Source of the DNA: Erythrophleum ivorense
Lineage: Eukaryota > Streptophyta > Magnoliopsida > Fabales > Fabaceae
Direction of reading: 5' to 3'
Assembly: GCA_026724425.1 (NCBI GenBank)
Contig: JAIUCV010000083.1
Coordinates: forward strand, 4,402,001-4,466,000
Length of the DNA stretch: 64,000 bases
In this document: positions 36,967 to 50,822 of the stretch, one piece after another
Layout: every line of letters begins with the position of its first letter
How positions within the stretch are numbered: the stretch's first letter is position 1
Program-made: the position numbers and the translations under genes
Notes under the pieces: generated by a model
Told to the model about the DNA's origin: nothing
What the model saw: the letters and a program-made list of their open reading frames with translations, nothing else
Databases searched by the model: none

Positions 36967-39354
36967 ATGCACTACAAGTATGTTTCTACATTGTGTGGAG
37001 GCATAGAGCTACGATTGGGACTCCTTACTACTTATGTTTCTCTCAGGATGGTAGCTTTGATGTTCGTCTCAAGGAATGAGAATCATGTCACACATGTTGC
37101 TCCTCATAGTCCCGTGGAGAACCTAATGCATGTTTGGCTAAGTATGGGTCCGTCTTGATCATTACATACACTACAAGTATGTTTCTACAATGTGTGGAGG
37201 CATAGAGCTACGATTGGGACTCCTTACTACTTATGTTTCTCTCAAGATGGTAGCTTTGATGTTCCTCTCAAGGAATGAGAATCATGTCACACATGTTGCT
37301 CCTCATAGTCCCGTGGAGAACCTAATGCATGTTTGGCTAACTATGGGTCCGTCTTGATCATTACATACACTACAAGTATGTTTCTACAATGTGTGGAGGT
37401 ATAGAGCTACGATTGGGACTCCTTACTACTTATGTTTCTCTCAGGATGGTAGCTTTGATGTTCCTCTCAAGGAATGAGAATCATGTCACACATGTTGCTC
37501 CTCATAGTCCCGTGGAGAACCTAATGCATGTTTGGCTAAGTATGGGTCCGTCTTGATCATTACATACACTACAAGTATGTTTCTACATTGTGTGGAGGCA
37601 TAGAGCTACGATTGGGACTCCTTACGACTTTTGTTTCTCTCAGGATGGTACCTTTGAAATTCCTCTCAAGGAATGAGAATCATCTCACACATGTTGCTCC
37701 TCATAGTCTCGTGGAGAACCTAATGCATGTTTGGCTAACTATGGGTCCGTCTTGATCATTACATACACTACAAGTATGTTTCTACATTGTGTGGAGGCAT
37801 AGAGCTACGATTGGGACTCCTTACTACTTATGTTTCTCTCAGGATGGTAGCTTTGAAGTTCCTCTCAAGGAATGAGAATCATGTCACACATGTTACTCCT
37901 CATAGTCCCGTGGAGAACCTAATGCATGTTTGGCTAACTATGGGTCCGTCTTGATCATTACATACACTACAAGTATGTTTTTACATTGTGTGGAGGCATA
38001 GAGCTACGATTGGGACTCCTTACTACTTATGTTTCTCTCAGGATGGTAGCTTTGATGTTCCTCTCAAGGAATGAGAATCATGTCACACATGTTGCTCCTC
38101 ATAGTCCCTTGGAGAACCTAATGCATGTTTGGCTAAGTATGGGTCCGTCTTGATCATTACATACACTACAAGTATGTTCCTACATTGTGTGGAGGCATAG
38201 AGCTACGATTGGGACTCCTTACTACTTATGTTTCTCTCAGGATGGTAGCTTTGAAGTTCCACTCAAGGAATGAGAATCATGTCACACATGTTGCTCCTCA
38301 TAGTCCCGTGTAGAACCTAATGGATGTTTGGCTAAGTATGGGTCCGTCTTGATCATTACATACACTACAAGTATGTTTCTACAATATGTGGAGGCATAGA
38401 GCAACGATTGGGACTCCTTATTACTTATGTTTCTCTCAGGATGGTAGATTTCATGTTCCTCTTAAGGAATGAGAATCATGTCACACATGTTGCTCCTCAT
38501 AGTCCCGTGTAGAACCTAATGCATGTTTGGCTAACTATGGATCCGTCTTGATCATTCCATACACTACAATTATGTTTCTACATTGTGTGGAGGCATAGAG
38601 CTACGATTTGGACTCCTTACTACTTATGTTTCTCTCAGGATGGTAGCTTTGAAGTTCCTCTCAAGGAATGAGAATCATGTCACACATGTTACTCCTCATA
38701 GTCCTGTGGTGAACCTAATGCATGTTTGGCTAAGTATGGGTCCGTCTTGATCATTACATACACTACAAGTATGTTTCTACATTGTGTGGAGGCATAGAGC
38801 TACGATTGGGACTCCTTACTACTTATGTTTCTCTCAGGATGGTAGCTTTGATGTTCCTCTCAAGGAATGAGAATCATGTCACACATGTTGCTCCTCATAG
38901 TCCCGTGGAGAACCTAATGCATGTTTGGCTAAGTATGGGTCCGTCTTGATCATTACATAAACTACAAGTATGTTTCTACATTGTGTGGAGGCATAGAGCT
39001 ACGATTGGGACTCCTTACTACTTATGTTTCTCTCAGGATGGTAGCTTTGAAGTTCCTCTCAAGGAATGAGAATCATGTCACACATGTTGCTCCTCATAGT
39101 CCCGTGTAGAACCTAATGCATGTTTGGCTAACTATGAGTCCGTCTTGATCATTACATACACTACAAGTATGTTCCTACATTGTGTGGAGGAATAGAGCTA
39201 CGATTGGGACTCCTTACTACCTATGTTTCTCTCAGGATGGTAGCTTTGATGTTCCTCTCAAGGAATGAGAATCATGTCACACATGTTGCTCCTCATAGTC
39301 CCGTGGAGAACCTAATGCATGTTTGGCTAAGTATGGGTCCGTCTTGATCATTAC
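36967..39354 (+). repeat. Type II unit, 12 monomers (2,388 bp)
   Basis: This is the second half of the 22-mer HOR. The first monomer carries gttcgtctc (near 37063), a change also found in units 41345, 43733 and 56469. tcaagatgg, tatagag and tacgactttt follow, then cccttgg at 38106. Confidence 0.82.
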
Positions 39355-41344
39355 ATGCACTACAAGTATGTTTCTACATTGTGTGGAGGCATAGAGCTAC
39401 GATTGGGACTCCTTACTACTTATGTTTCTCTCAGGATGGTAGCTTTGATGTTCCTCTCAAGGAATGAGAATCATGTCACACATGTTGCTCCTCATAGTCC
39501 CGTGGAGAACCTAATGCATGTTTGGCTAAGTATGGGTCCGTCTTGATCATTACATACACTACAAGTATGTTTCTACAATGTGTGGAGGCATAGAGCTACG
39601 ATTGGGACTCCTTACTACTTATGTTTCTCTCAGGATGGTAGCTTTGAAGTTCCTCCCAAGTAATGAGAATCATGTCACACATGTTGCTCCTCATAGTCCC
39701 GTGGAGAACCTAATGCATGTTTGGCTAACTATGGGTCCGTCTTGATCATTACATACACTACAAGTATGTTCCTACATTGTGTGGAGGAATAGAGCTACGA
39801 TTGGGACTCCTTACTACCTATGTTTCTCTCAGGAAGGTAGCTTTGATGTTCCTCTCAAGGAATGAGAATCATGTCACACATGTTGCTCCTCATAGTCCCG
39901 TGGAGAACCTAATGCATGTTTGGCTAAGTATGGGTCCGTCTTGATCATTACATACACTACAAGTATGTTCCTACATTGTGTGGAGGCATAGAGCTACGAT
40001 TGGGACTCCTTACTACTTATGTTTCTCTCAGGATGGTAGCTTTGATGTTCCTCTCAAGGAATGAGAATCATGTCACACATGTTGCTCCTCATAGTCCCTT
40101 GGAGAACCTAATGCATGTTTGGCTAAGTATGGGTCCGTCTTGATCATTACATACACTACAAGTATGTTCCTACATTGTGTGGAGGCATAGAGCTACGATT
40201 GGGACTCCTTACTACTTATGTTTCTCTCAGGATGGTAGCTTTGAAGTTCCACTCAAGGAATGAGAATCATGTCACACATGTTGCTCCTCATAGTCCCGTG
40301 TAGAACCTAATGGATGTTTGGCTAAGTATGGGTCCGTCTTGATCATTACATACACTACAAGTATGTTTCTACAATATGTGGAGGCATAGAGCAACGATTG
40401 GGACTCCTTATTACTTATGTTTCTCTCAGGATGGTAGATTTCATGTTCCTCTTAAGGAATGAGAATCATGTCACACATGTTGCTCCTCATAGTCCCGTGT
40501 AGAACCTAATGCATGTTTGGCTAACTATGGATCCGTCTTGATCATTCCATACACTACAATTATGTTTCTACATTGTGTGGAGGCATAGAGCTACGATTTG
40601 GACTCCTTACTACTTATGTTTCTCTCAGGATGGTAGCTTTGAAGTTCCTCTCAAGGAATGAGAATCATGTCACACATGTTACTCCTCATAGTCCTGTGGT
40701 GAACCTAATGCATGTTTGGCTAAGTATGGGTCCGTCTTGATCATTACATACACTACAAGTATGTTTCTACATTGTGTGGAGGCATAGAGCTACGATTGGG
40801 ACTCCTTACTACTTATGTTTCTCTCAGGATGGTAGCTTTGATGTTCCTCTCAAGGAATGAGAATCATGTCACACATGTTGCTCCTCATAGTCCCGTGGAG
40901 AACCTAATGCATGTTTGGCTAAGTATGGGTCCGTCTTGATCATTACATAAACTACAAGTATGTTTCTACATTGTGTGGAGGCATAGAGCTACGATTGGGA
41001 CTCCTTACTACTTATGTTTCTCTCAGGATGGTAGCTTTGAAGTTCCTCTCAAGGAATGAGAATCATGTCACACATGTTGCTCCTCATAGTCCCGTGTAGA
41101 ACCTAATGCATATTTGGCTAACTATGAGTCCGTCTTGATCATTACATACACTACAAGTATGTTCCTACATTGTGTGGAGGAATAGAGCTACGATTGGGAC
41201 TCCTTACTACCTATGTTTCTCTCAGGATGGTAGCTTTGATGTTCCTCTCAAGGAATGAGAATCATGTCACACATGTTGCTCCTCATAGTCCCGTGGAGAA
41301 CCTAATGCATGTTTGGCTAAGTATGGGTCCGTCTTGATCATTAC
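39355..41344 (+). repeat. Type I unit, 10 monomers (second copy)
   Basis: This repeats 34977-36966 at a distance of 4,378 bp. aggaagg is at 39831 against 35453, and catatttgg at 41109 against 36731. No indel is seen between the two. Confidence 0.82.
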
Positions 41345-43732
41345 ATGCACTACAAGTATGTTTCTACATTGTGTGGAGGCATAGAGCTACGATTGGGACT
41401 CCTTACTACTTATGTTTCTCTCAGGATGGTAGCTTTGATGTTCGTCTCAAGGAATGAGAATCATGTCACACATGTTGCTCCTCATAGTCCCGTGGAGAAC
41501 CTAATGCATGTTTGGCTAAGTATGGGTCCGTCTTGATCATTACATACACTACAAGTATGTTTCTACAATGTGTGGAGGCATAGAGCTACGATTGGGACTC
41601 CTTACTACTTATGTTTCTCTCAAGATGGTAGCTTTGATGTTCCTCTCAAGGAATGAGAATCATGTCACACATGTTGCTCCTCATAGTCCCGTGGAGAACC
41701 TAATGCATGTTTGGCTAACTATGGGTCCGTCTTGATCATTACATACACTACAAGTATGTTTCTACAATGTGTGGAGGTATAGAGCTACGATTGGGACTCC
41801 TTACTACTTATGTTTCTCTCAGGATGGTAGCTTTGATGTTCCTCTCAAGGAATGAGAATCATGTCACACATGTTGCTCCTCATAGTCCCGTGGAGAACCT
41901 AATGCATGTTTGGCTAAGTATGGGTCCGTCTTGATCATTACATACACTACAAGTATGTTTCTACATTGTGTGGAGGCATAGAGCTACGATTGGGACTCCT
42001 TACGACTTTTGTTTCTCTCAGGATGGTACCTTTGAAATTCCTCTCAAGGAATGAGAATCATCTCACACATGTTGCTCCTCATAGTCTCGTGGAGAACCTA
42101 ATGCATGTTTGGCTAACTATGGGTCCGTCTTGATCATTACATACACTACAAGTATGTTTCTACATTGTGTGGAGGCATAGAGCTACGATTGGGACTCCTT
42201 ACTACTTATGTTTCTCTCAGGATGGTAGCTTTGAAGTTCCTCTCAAGGAATGAGAATCATGTCACACATGTTACTCCTCATAGTCCCGTGGAGAACCTAA
42301 TGCATGTTTGGCTAACTATGGGTCCGTCTTGATCATTACATACACTACAAGTATGTTTTTACATTGTGTGGAGGCATAGAGCTACGATTGGGACTCCTTA
42401 CTACTTATGTTTCTCTCAGGATGGTAGCTTTGATGTTCCTCTCAAGGAATGAGAATCATGTCACACATGTTGCTCCTCATAGTCCCTTGGAGAACCTAAT
42501 GCATGTTTGGCTAAGTATGGGTCCGTCTTGATCATTACATACACTACAAGTATGTTCCTACATTGTGTGGAGGCATAGAGCTACGATTGGGACTCCTTAC
42601 TACTTATGTTTCTCTCAGGATGGTAGCTTTGAAGTTCCACTCAAGGAATGAGAATCATGTCACACATGTTGCTCCTCATAGTCCCGTGTAGAACCTAATG
42701 GATGTTTGGCTAAGTATGGGTCCGTCTTGATCATTACATACACTACAAGTATGTTTCTACAATATGTGGAGGCATAGAGCAACGATTGGGACTCCTTATT
42801 ACTTATGTTTCTCTCAGGATGGTAGATTTCATGTTCCTCTTAAGGAATGAGAATCATGTCACACATGTTGCTCCTCATAGTCCCGTGTAGAACCTAATGC
42901 ATGTTTGGCTAACTATGGATCCGTCTTGATCATTCCATACACTACAATTATGTTTCTACATTGTGTGGAGGCATAGAGCTACGATTTGGACTCCTTACTA
43001 CTTATGTTTCTCTCAGGATGGTAGCTTTGAAGTTCCTCTCAAGGAATGAGAATCATGTCACACATGTTCCTCCTCATAGTCCTGTGGTGAACCTAATGCA
43101 TGTTTGGCTAAGTATGGGTCCGTCTTGATCATTACATACACTACAAGTATGTTTCTACATTGTGTGGAGGCATAGAGCTACGATTGGGACTCCTTACTAC
43201 TTATGTTTCTCTCAGGATGGTAGCTTTGATGTTCCTCTCAAGGAATGAGAATCATGTCACACATGTTGCTCCTCATAGTCCCGTGGAGAACCTAATGCAT
43301 GTTTGGCTAAGTATGGGTCCGTCTTGATCATTACATAAACTACAAGTATGTTTCTACATTGTGTGGAGGCATAGAGCTACGATTGGGACTCCTTACTACT
43401 TATGTTTCTCTCAGGATGGTAGCTTTGAAGTTCCTCTCAAGGAATGAGAATCATGTCACACATGTTGCTCCTCATAGTCCCGTGTAGAACCTAATGCATA
43501 TTTGGCTAACTATTAGTCCGTGTTGATCATTACATACACTACAAGTATGTTCCTACATTGTGTGGAGGAATAGAGCTACGATTGGGACTCCTTACTACCT
43601 ATGTTTCTCTCAGGATGGTAGCTTTGATGTTCCTCTCAAGGAATGAGAATCATGTCACACATGTTGCTCCTCATAGTCCCGTGGAGAACCTAATGCATGT
43701 TTGGCTAAGTATGGGTCCGTCTTGATCATTAC
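41345..43732 (+). repeat. Type II unit, 12 monomers (second copy)
   Basis: This repeats 36967-39354 at 4,378 bp and includes the gttcgtctc and gaaattcc changes. catatttgg recurs at 43497 near its end with private neighbours (tattagtccgtgttg). A gttcctcc change near 43068 replaces gttactcc. Confidence 0.82.
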
Positions 43733-44280
43733 ATGCACTACAAGTATGTTTCTACATTGTGTGGAGGCATAGAGCTACGATTGGGACTCCTTACTACTTA
43801 TGTTTCTCTCAGGATGGTAGCTTTGATGTTCGTCTCAAGGAATGAGAATCATGTCACACATGTTGCTCCTCATAGTCCCGTGGAGAACCTAATGCATGTT
43901 TGGCTAAGTATGGGTCCGTCTTGATCATTACATACACTACAAGTATGTTTCTACAATGTGTGGAGGCATAGAGCTACGATTGGGACTCCTTACTACTTAT
44001 GTTTCTCTCAAGATGGTAGCTTTGATGTTCCTCTCAAGGAATGAGAATCATGTCACACATGTTGCTCCTCATAGTCCCGTGGAGAACCTAATGCATGTTT
44101 GGCTAACTATGGGTCCGTCTTGATCATTACATACACTACAAGTATGTTTCTACAATGTGTGGAGGTATAGAGCTACGATTGGGACTCCTTACTACTTATG
44201 TTTCTCTCAGGATGGTAGCTTTGATGTTCCTCTCAAGGAATGAGAATCATGTCACACATGTTGCTCCTCATAGTCCCGTG

Positions 44281-47240
44281 GAGAACCTAATGCATGTTTG
44301 GCTAAGTATGGGTCCGTCTTGATCATTACATACACTACAAGTATGTTTCTACATTGTGTGGAGGCATAGAGCTACGATTGGGACTCCTTACGACTTTTGT
44401 TTCTCTCAGGATGGTACCTTTGAAATTCCTCTCAAGGAATGAGAATCATCTCACACATGTTGCTCCTCATAGTCTCGTGGAGAACCTAATGCATGTTTGG
44501 CTAACTATGGGTCCGTCTTGATCATTACATACACTACAAGTATGTTTCTACATTGTGTGGAGGCATAGAGCTACGATTGGGACTCCTTACTACTTATGTT
44601 TCTCTCAGGATGGTAGCTTTGAAGTTCCTCTCAAGGAATGAGAATCATGTCACACATGTTACTCCTCATAGTCCCGTGGAGAACCTAATGCATGTTTGGC
44701 TAACTATGGGTCCGTCTTGATCATTACATACACTACAAGTATGTTTTTACATTGTGTGGAGGCATAGAGCTACGATTGGGACTCCTTACTACTTATGTTT
44801 CTCTCAGGATGGTAGCTTTGATGTTCCTCTCAAGGAATGAGAATCATGTCACACATGTTGCTCCTCATAGTCCCGTGGAGAACCAAATGCATGTTTGGCT
44901 AAGTATGGGTCCGTCTTGATCATTACATACACTACAAGTATGTTCCTACATTGTGTGGAGGCATAGAGCTACGATTGGGACTCCTTACTACTTATGTTTC
45001 TCTCTGGATGGTAGCTTTGAAGTTCCTCTCAAGGAATGAGAATCATGTCACACATGTTGCTCCTCATAGTCCCGTGGAGAACCTAATGCATGTTTGGCTA
45101 AGTATGGGTCCGTCTTGATCATTACATACACTACAAGTATGTTTCTACATTGTGTGGAGGCATAGAGCTACGATTGGGACTCCTTATTACTTATGTTTCT
45201 CTCAGGATGGTAGCTTTGATGTTCCTCTCAAGGAATGAGAATCATGTCACACATGTTGCTCCTCATAGTCCCGTGGAGAACCTAATGCATGTTTGGCTAA
45301 GTATGGGTCCGTCTTGATTATTACATACACTACAAGTATGTTTCTACATTGTGTGGAGGCATAGAGCTACGATTGGGACTCCTTACTACTTATGTTTCTC
45401 TAAGGATGGTAGCTTTGAAGTTCCTCTCAAGGAATGAGAATCATGTCACACATGTTACTCCTCATAGTCCCGTGGAGAACCTAATGCATGTTTGGCTAAC
45501 TATGGGTCCGTCTTGATCATTACATACACTACAAGTATGTTTTTACATTGTGTGGAGGCATAGAGCTACGATTGGGACTCCTTACTACTTATGTTTCTCT
45601 CAGGATGGTAGCTTTGATGTTCCTCTCAAGGAATGAGAATCATGTCACACATGTTGCTCCTCATAGTCCCGTGGAGAACCAAATGCATGTTTGGCTAAGT
45701 ATGGGTCCGTCTTGATCATTACATACACTACAAGTATGTTCCTACATTGTGTGGAGGCATAGAGCTACGATTGGGACTCCTTACTACTTATGTTTCTCTC
45801 TGGATGGTAGCTTTGAAGTTCCTCTCAAGGAATGAGAATCATGTCACACATGTTGCTCCTCATAGTCCCGTGGAGAACCTAATGCATGTTTGGCTAAGTA
45901 TGGGTCCGTCTTGATCATTACATACACTACAAGTATGTTTCTACAATGTGTGGAGGTATAGAGCTACGATTGGGACTCCTTACGACTTTTGTTTTTCTCA
46001 GGATGGTACCTTTGAAGTTCCTCTCAAGGAATGAGAATCATCTCACACATGTTGCTCCTCATAGTCTCGTGGAGAACCTAATGCAAGTTTGGCTAACTAT
46101 GGGTCCGTCTTGATCATTACATACACTACAAGTATGTTTCTACATTGTGTGGAGGCATAGAGCTACGATTGGGACTCCTTACGACTTTTGTTTCTCTCAG
46201 GATGGTACCTTTGAAGTTCCTCTCAAGGAATGAGAATCATCTCACACATGTTGCTCCTCATAGTCTCGTGGAGAACCTAATGCATGTTTGGCTAACTATG
46301 GGTCCGTCTTGATTATTACATACACTACAAGTATGTTTCTACATTGTGTGGAGGCATAGAGCTACGATTGGGACTCCTTACTACTCATGTTTCTCTCAGG
46401 ATGGTAGCTTTGAAGTTCCTCTCAAGGAATGAGAATCATGTCACACATGTTGCTCCTCATAGTCCCGTGGAGAACCTAATGCATGTTTGGCTAAGTATGG
46501 GTCCGTCTTGATCATTACATACACTACAAGTATGTTTCTACATTGTGTGGAGGCATAGAGCTACGATTGGGACTCCTTACGACTTATGTTTCTCTCAGGA
46601 TGGTACCTTTGAAGTTCCTCTCAAGGAATGAGAATCATCTCACACATGTTGCTCCTCATAGTCTCGTGGAGAACCTAATGCATGTTTGGCTAACTATGGG
46701 TCCGTCTTGATCATTACATACACTACAAGTATGTTTCTACATTGTGTGGAGGCATAGAGCTACGATTGGGACTCCTTACTACTTATGTTTCTCTCAGGAT
46801 GGTAGCTTTGAAGTTCCTCTCAAGGAATGAGAATCATGTCACACATGTTACTCCTCATAGTCCCGTGGAGAACCTAATGCATGTTTGGCTAACTATGGGT
46901 CCGTCTTGATCATTACATACACTACAAGTATGTTTTTACATTGTGTGGAGGCATAGAGCTACGATTGGGACTCCTTACTACTTATGTTTCTCTAAGGATG
47001 GTAGCTTTGATGTTCCTCTCAAGGAATGAGAATCATGTCACACATGTTGCTCCTCATAGTCCCGTGGAGAACCAAATGCATGTTTGGCTAAGTATGGGTC
47101 TGTCTTGATCATTACATACACTACAAGTATGTTCCTACATTGTGTGGAGGCATAGAGCTACGATTGGGACTCCTTACTACTTATGTTTCTCTCTGGATGG
47201 TAGCTTTGAAGTTCCTCTCAAGGAATGAGAATCATGTCAC
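44281..47240 (+). repeat. Internal duplication, copy A (spacing 3,582 bp)
   Basis: Rare changes pair with copy B at exactly 3,582 bp: gattatt 45316/48898, ctaagg 45400/48982, atgcaag 46081/49663, gattatt 46311/49893. The limits are approximate, set by where the monomer types stop matching. Confidence 0.75.
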
Positions 47241-47862
47241 ACATGTTACTCCTCATAGTCCCGTGGAGAACCTAATGCATGTTTGGCTAAGTATGGGTCC
47301 GTCTTGATCATTACATACACTACAAGTATGTTTCTACATTGTGTGGAGGCATAGAGCTACGATTGGGACTCCTTACGACTTATGTTTCTCTCAGGATGGT
47401 ACCTTTGAAGTTCCTCTCAAGGAATGAGAATCATCTCACACATGTTGCTCCTCATAGTCTCGTGGAGAACCTAATGCATGTTTGGCTAACTATGGGTCCG
47501 TCTTGATCATTACATACACTACAAGTATGTTTCTACATTGTGTGGAGGCATAGAGCTACGATTGGGACTCCTTACTACTTATGTTTCTCTCAGGATGGTA
47601 GCTTTGAAGTTCCTCTCAAGGAATGAGAATCATGTCACACATGTTACTCCTCATAGTCCCGTGGAGAACCTAATGCATGTTTGGCTAACTATGGGTCCGT
47701 CTTGATCATTACATACACTACAAGTATGTTTTTACATTGTGTGGAGGCATAGAGCTACGATTGGGACTCCTTACTACTCATGTTTCTCTCAGGATGGTAG
47801 CTTTGAAGTTCCTCTCAAGGAATGAGAATCATGTCACACATGTTGCTCCTCATAGTCCCGTG

Positions 47863-50822
47863 GAGAACCTAATGCATGTTTGGCTAAGTATGGGTCCGTC
47901 TTGATCATTACATACACTACAAGTATGTTTCTACATTGTGTGGAGGCATAGAGCTACGATTGGGACTCCTTACGACTTATGTTTCTCTCAGGATGGTACC
48001 TTTGAAGTTCCTCTCAAGGAATGAGAATCATCTCACACATGTTGCTCCTCATAGTCTCGTGGAGAACCTAATGCATGTTTGGCTAACTATGGGTCCGTCT
48101 TGATCATTACATACACTACAAGTATGTTTCTACATTGTGTGGAGGCATAGAGCTACGATTGGGACTCCTTACTACTTATGTTTCTCTCAGGATGGTAGCT
48201 TTGAAGTTCCTCTCAAGGAATGAGAATCATGTCACACATGTTACTCCTCATAGTCCCGTGGAGAACCTAATGCATGTTTGGCTAACTATGGGTCCGTCTT
48301 GATCATTACATACACTACAAGTATGTTTTTACATTGTGTGGAGGCATAGAGCTACGATTGGGACTCCTTACTACTTATGTTTCTCTCAGGATGGTAGCTT
48401 TGATGTTCCTCTCAAGGAATGAGAATCATGTCACACATGTTGCTCCTCATAGTCCCGTGGAGAACCAAATGCATGTTTGGCTAAGTATGGGTCCGTCTTG
48501 ATCATTACATACACTACAAGTATGTTCCTACATTGTGTGGAGGCATAGAGCTACGATTGGGACTCCTTACTACTTATGTTTCTCTCTGGATGGTAGCTTT
48601 GAAGTTCCTCTCAAGGAATGAGAATCATGTCACACATGTTGCTCCTCATAGTCCCGTGGAGAACCTAATGCATGTTTGGCTAAGTATGGGTCCGTCTTGA
48701 TCATTACATACACTACAAGTATGTTTCTACATTGTGTGGAGGCATAGAGCTACGATTGGGACTCCTTATTACTTATGTTTCTCTCAGGATGGTAGCTTTG
48801 ATGTTCCTCTCAAGGAATGAGAATCATGTCACACATGTTGCTCCTCATAGTCCCGTGGAGAACCTAATGCATGTTTGGCTAAGTATGGGTCCGTCTTGAT
48901 TATTACATACACTACAAGTATGTTTCTACATTGTGTGGAGGCATAGAGCTACGATTGGGACTCCTTACTACTTATGTTTCTCTAAGGATGGTAGCTTTGA
49001 AGTTCCTCTCAAGGAATGAGAATCATGTCACACATGTTACTCCTCATAGTCCCGTGGAGAACCTAATGCATGTTTGGCTAACTATGGGTCCGTCTTGATC
49101 ATTACATACACTACAAGTATGTTTTTACATTGTGTGGAGGCATAGAGCTACGATTGGGACTCCTTACTACTTATGTTTCTCTCAGGATGGTAGCTTTGAT
49201 GTTCCTCTCAAGGAATGAGAATCATGTCACACATGTTGCTCCTCATAGTCCCGTGGAGAACCAAATGCATGTTTGGCTAAGTATGGTTCCGTCTTGATCA
49301 TTACATACACTACAAGTATGTTCCTACATTGTGTGGAGGCATAGAGCTACGATTGGGACTCCTTACTACTTATGTTTCTCTCTGGATGGTAGCTTTGAAG
49401 TTCCTCTCAAGGAATGAGAATCATGTCACACATGTTGCTCCTCATAGTCCCGTGGAGAACCTAATGCATGTTTGGCTAAGTATGGGTCCGTCTTGATCAT
49501 TACATACACTACAAGTATGTTTCTACAATGTGTGGAGGTATAGAGCTACGATTGGGACTCCTTACGACTTTTGTTTTTCTCAGGATGGTACCTTTGAAGT
49601 TCCTCTCAAGGAATGAGAATCATCTCACACATGTTGCTCCTCATAGTCTCGTGGAGAACCTAATGCAAGTTTGGCTAACTATGGGTCCGTCTTGATCATT
49701 ACATACACTACAAGTATGTTTCTACATTGTGTGGAGGCATAGAGCTACGATTGGGACTCCTTACGACTTTTGTTTCTCTCAGGATGGTACCTTTGAAGTT
49801 CCTCTCAAGGAATGAGAATCATCTCACACATGTTGCTCCTCATAGTCTCGTGGAGAACCTAATGCATGTTTGGCTAACTATGGGTCCGTCTTGATTATTA
49901 CATACACTACAAGTATGTTTCTACATTGTGTGGAGGCATAGAGCTACGATTGGGACTCCTTACTACTCATGTTTCTCTCAGGATGGTAGCTTTGAAGTTC
50001 CTCTCAAGGAATGAGAATCATGTCACACATGTTGCTCCTCATAGTCCCGTGGAGAACCTAATGCATGTTTGGCTAAGTATGGGTCCGTCTTGATCATTAC
50101 ATACACTACAAGTATGTTTCTACATTGTGTGGAGGCATAGAGCTACGATTGGGACTCCTTACGACTTATGTTTCTCTCAGGATGGTACCTTTGAAGTTCC
50201 TCTCAAGGAATGAGAATCATCTCACACATGTTGCTCCTCATAGTCTCGTGGAGAACCTAATGCATGTTTGGCTAACTATGGGTCCGTCTTGATCATTACA
50301 TACACTACAAGTATGTTTCTACATTGTGTGGAGGCATAGAGCTACGATTGGGACTCCTTACTACTTATGTTTCTCTCAGGATGGTAGCTTTGAAGTTCCT
50401 CTCAAGGAATGAGAATCATGTCACACATGTTACTCCTCATAGTCCCGTGGAGAACCTAATGCATGTTTGGCTAACTATGGGTCCGTCTTGATCATTACAT
50501 ACACTACAAGTATGTTTTTACATTGTGTGGAGGCATAGAGCTACGATTGGGACTCCTTACTACTTATGTTTCTCTAAGGATGGTAGCTTTGATGTTCCTC
50601 TCAAGGAATGAGAATCATGTCACACATGTTGCTCCTCATAGTCCCGTGGAGAACCAAATGCATGTTTGGCTAAGTATGGGTCTGTCTTGATCATTACATA
50701 CACTACAAGTATGTTCCTACATTGTGTGGAGGCATAGAGCTACGATTGGGACTCCTTACTACTTATGTTTCTCTCTGGATGGTAGCTTTGAAGTTCCTCT
50801 CAAGGAATGAGAATCATGTCAC
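47863..50822 (+). repeat. Internal duplication, copy B
   Basis: This is the partner of 44281-47240. About 620 bp (three monomers) separate the two copies, so the spacing of 18 monomers exceeds the matched length. Confidence 0.75.

Noticed and set aside
22838..43732. Assembly duplication artefact explaining the near-identical HOR copies
   Set aside because: Copies carry private substitutions (for example near 9646, 18661, 34607, 43511), so they are not simple duplicates of one read. Collapse or expansion cannot be fully excluded without long reads.
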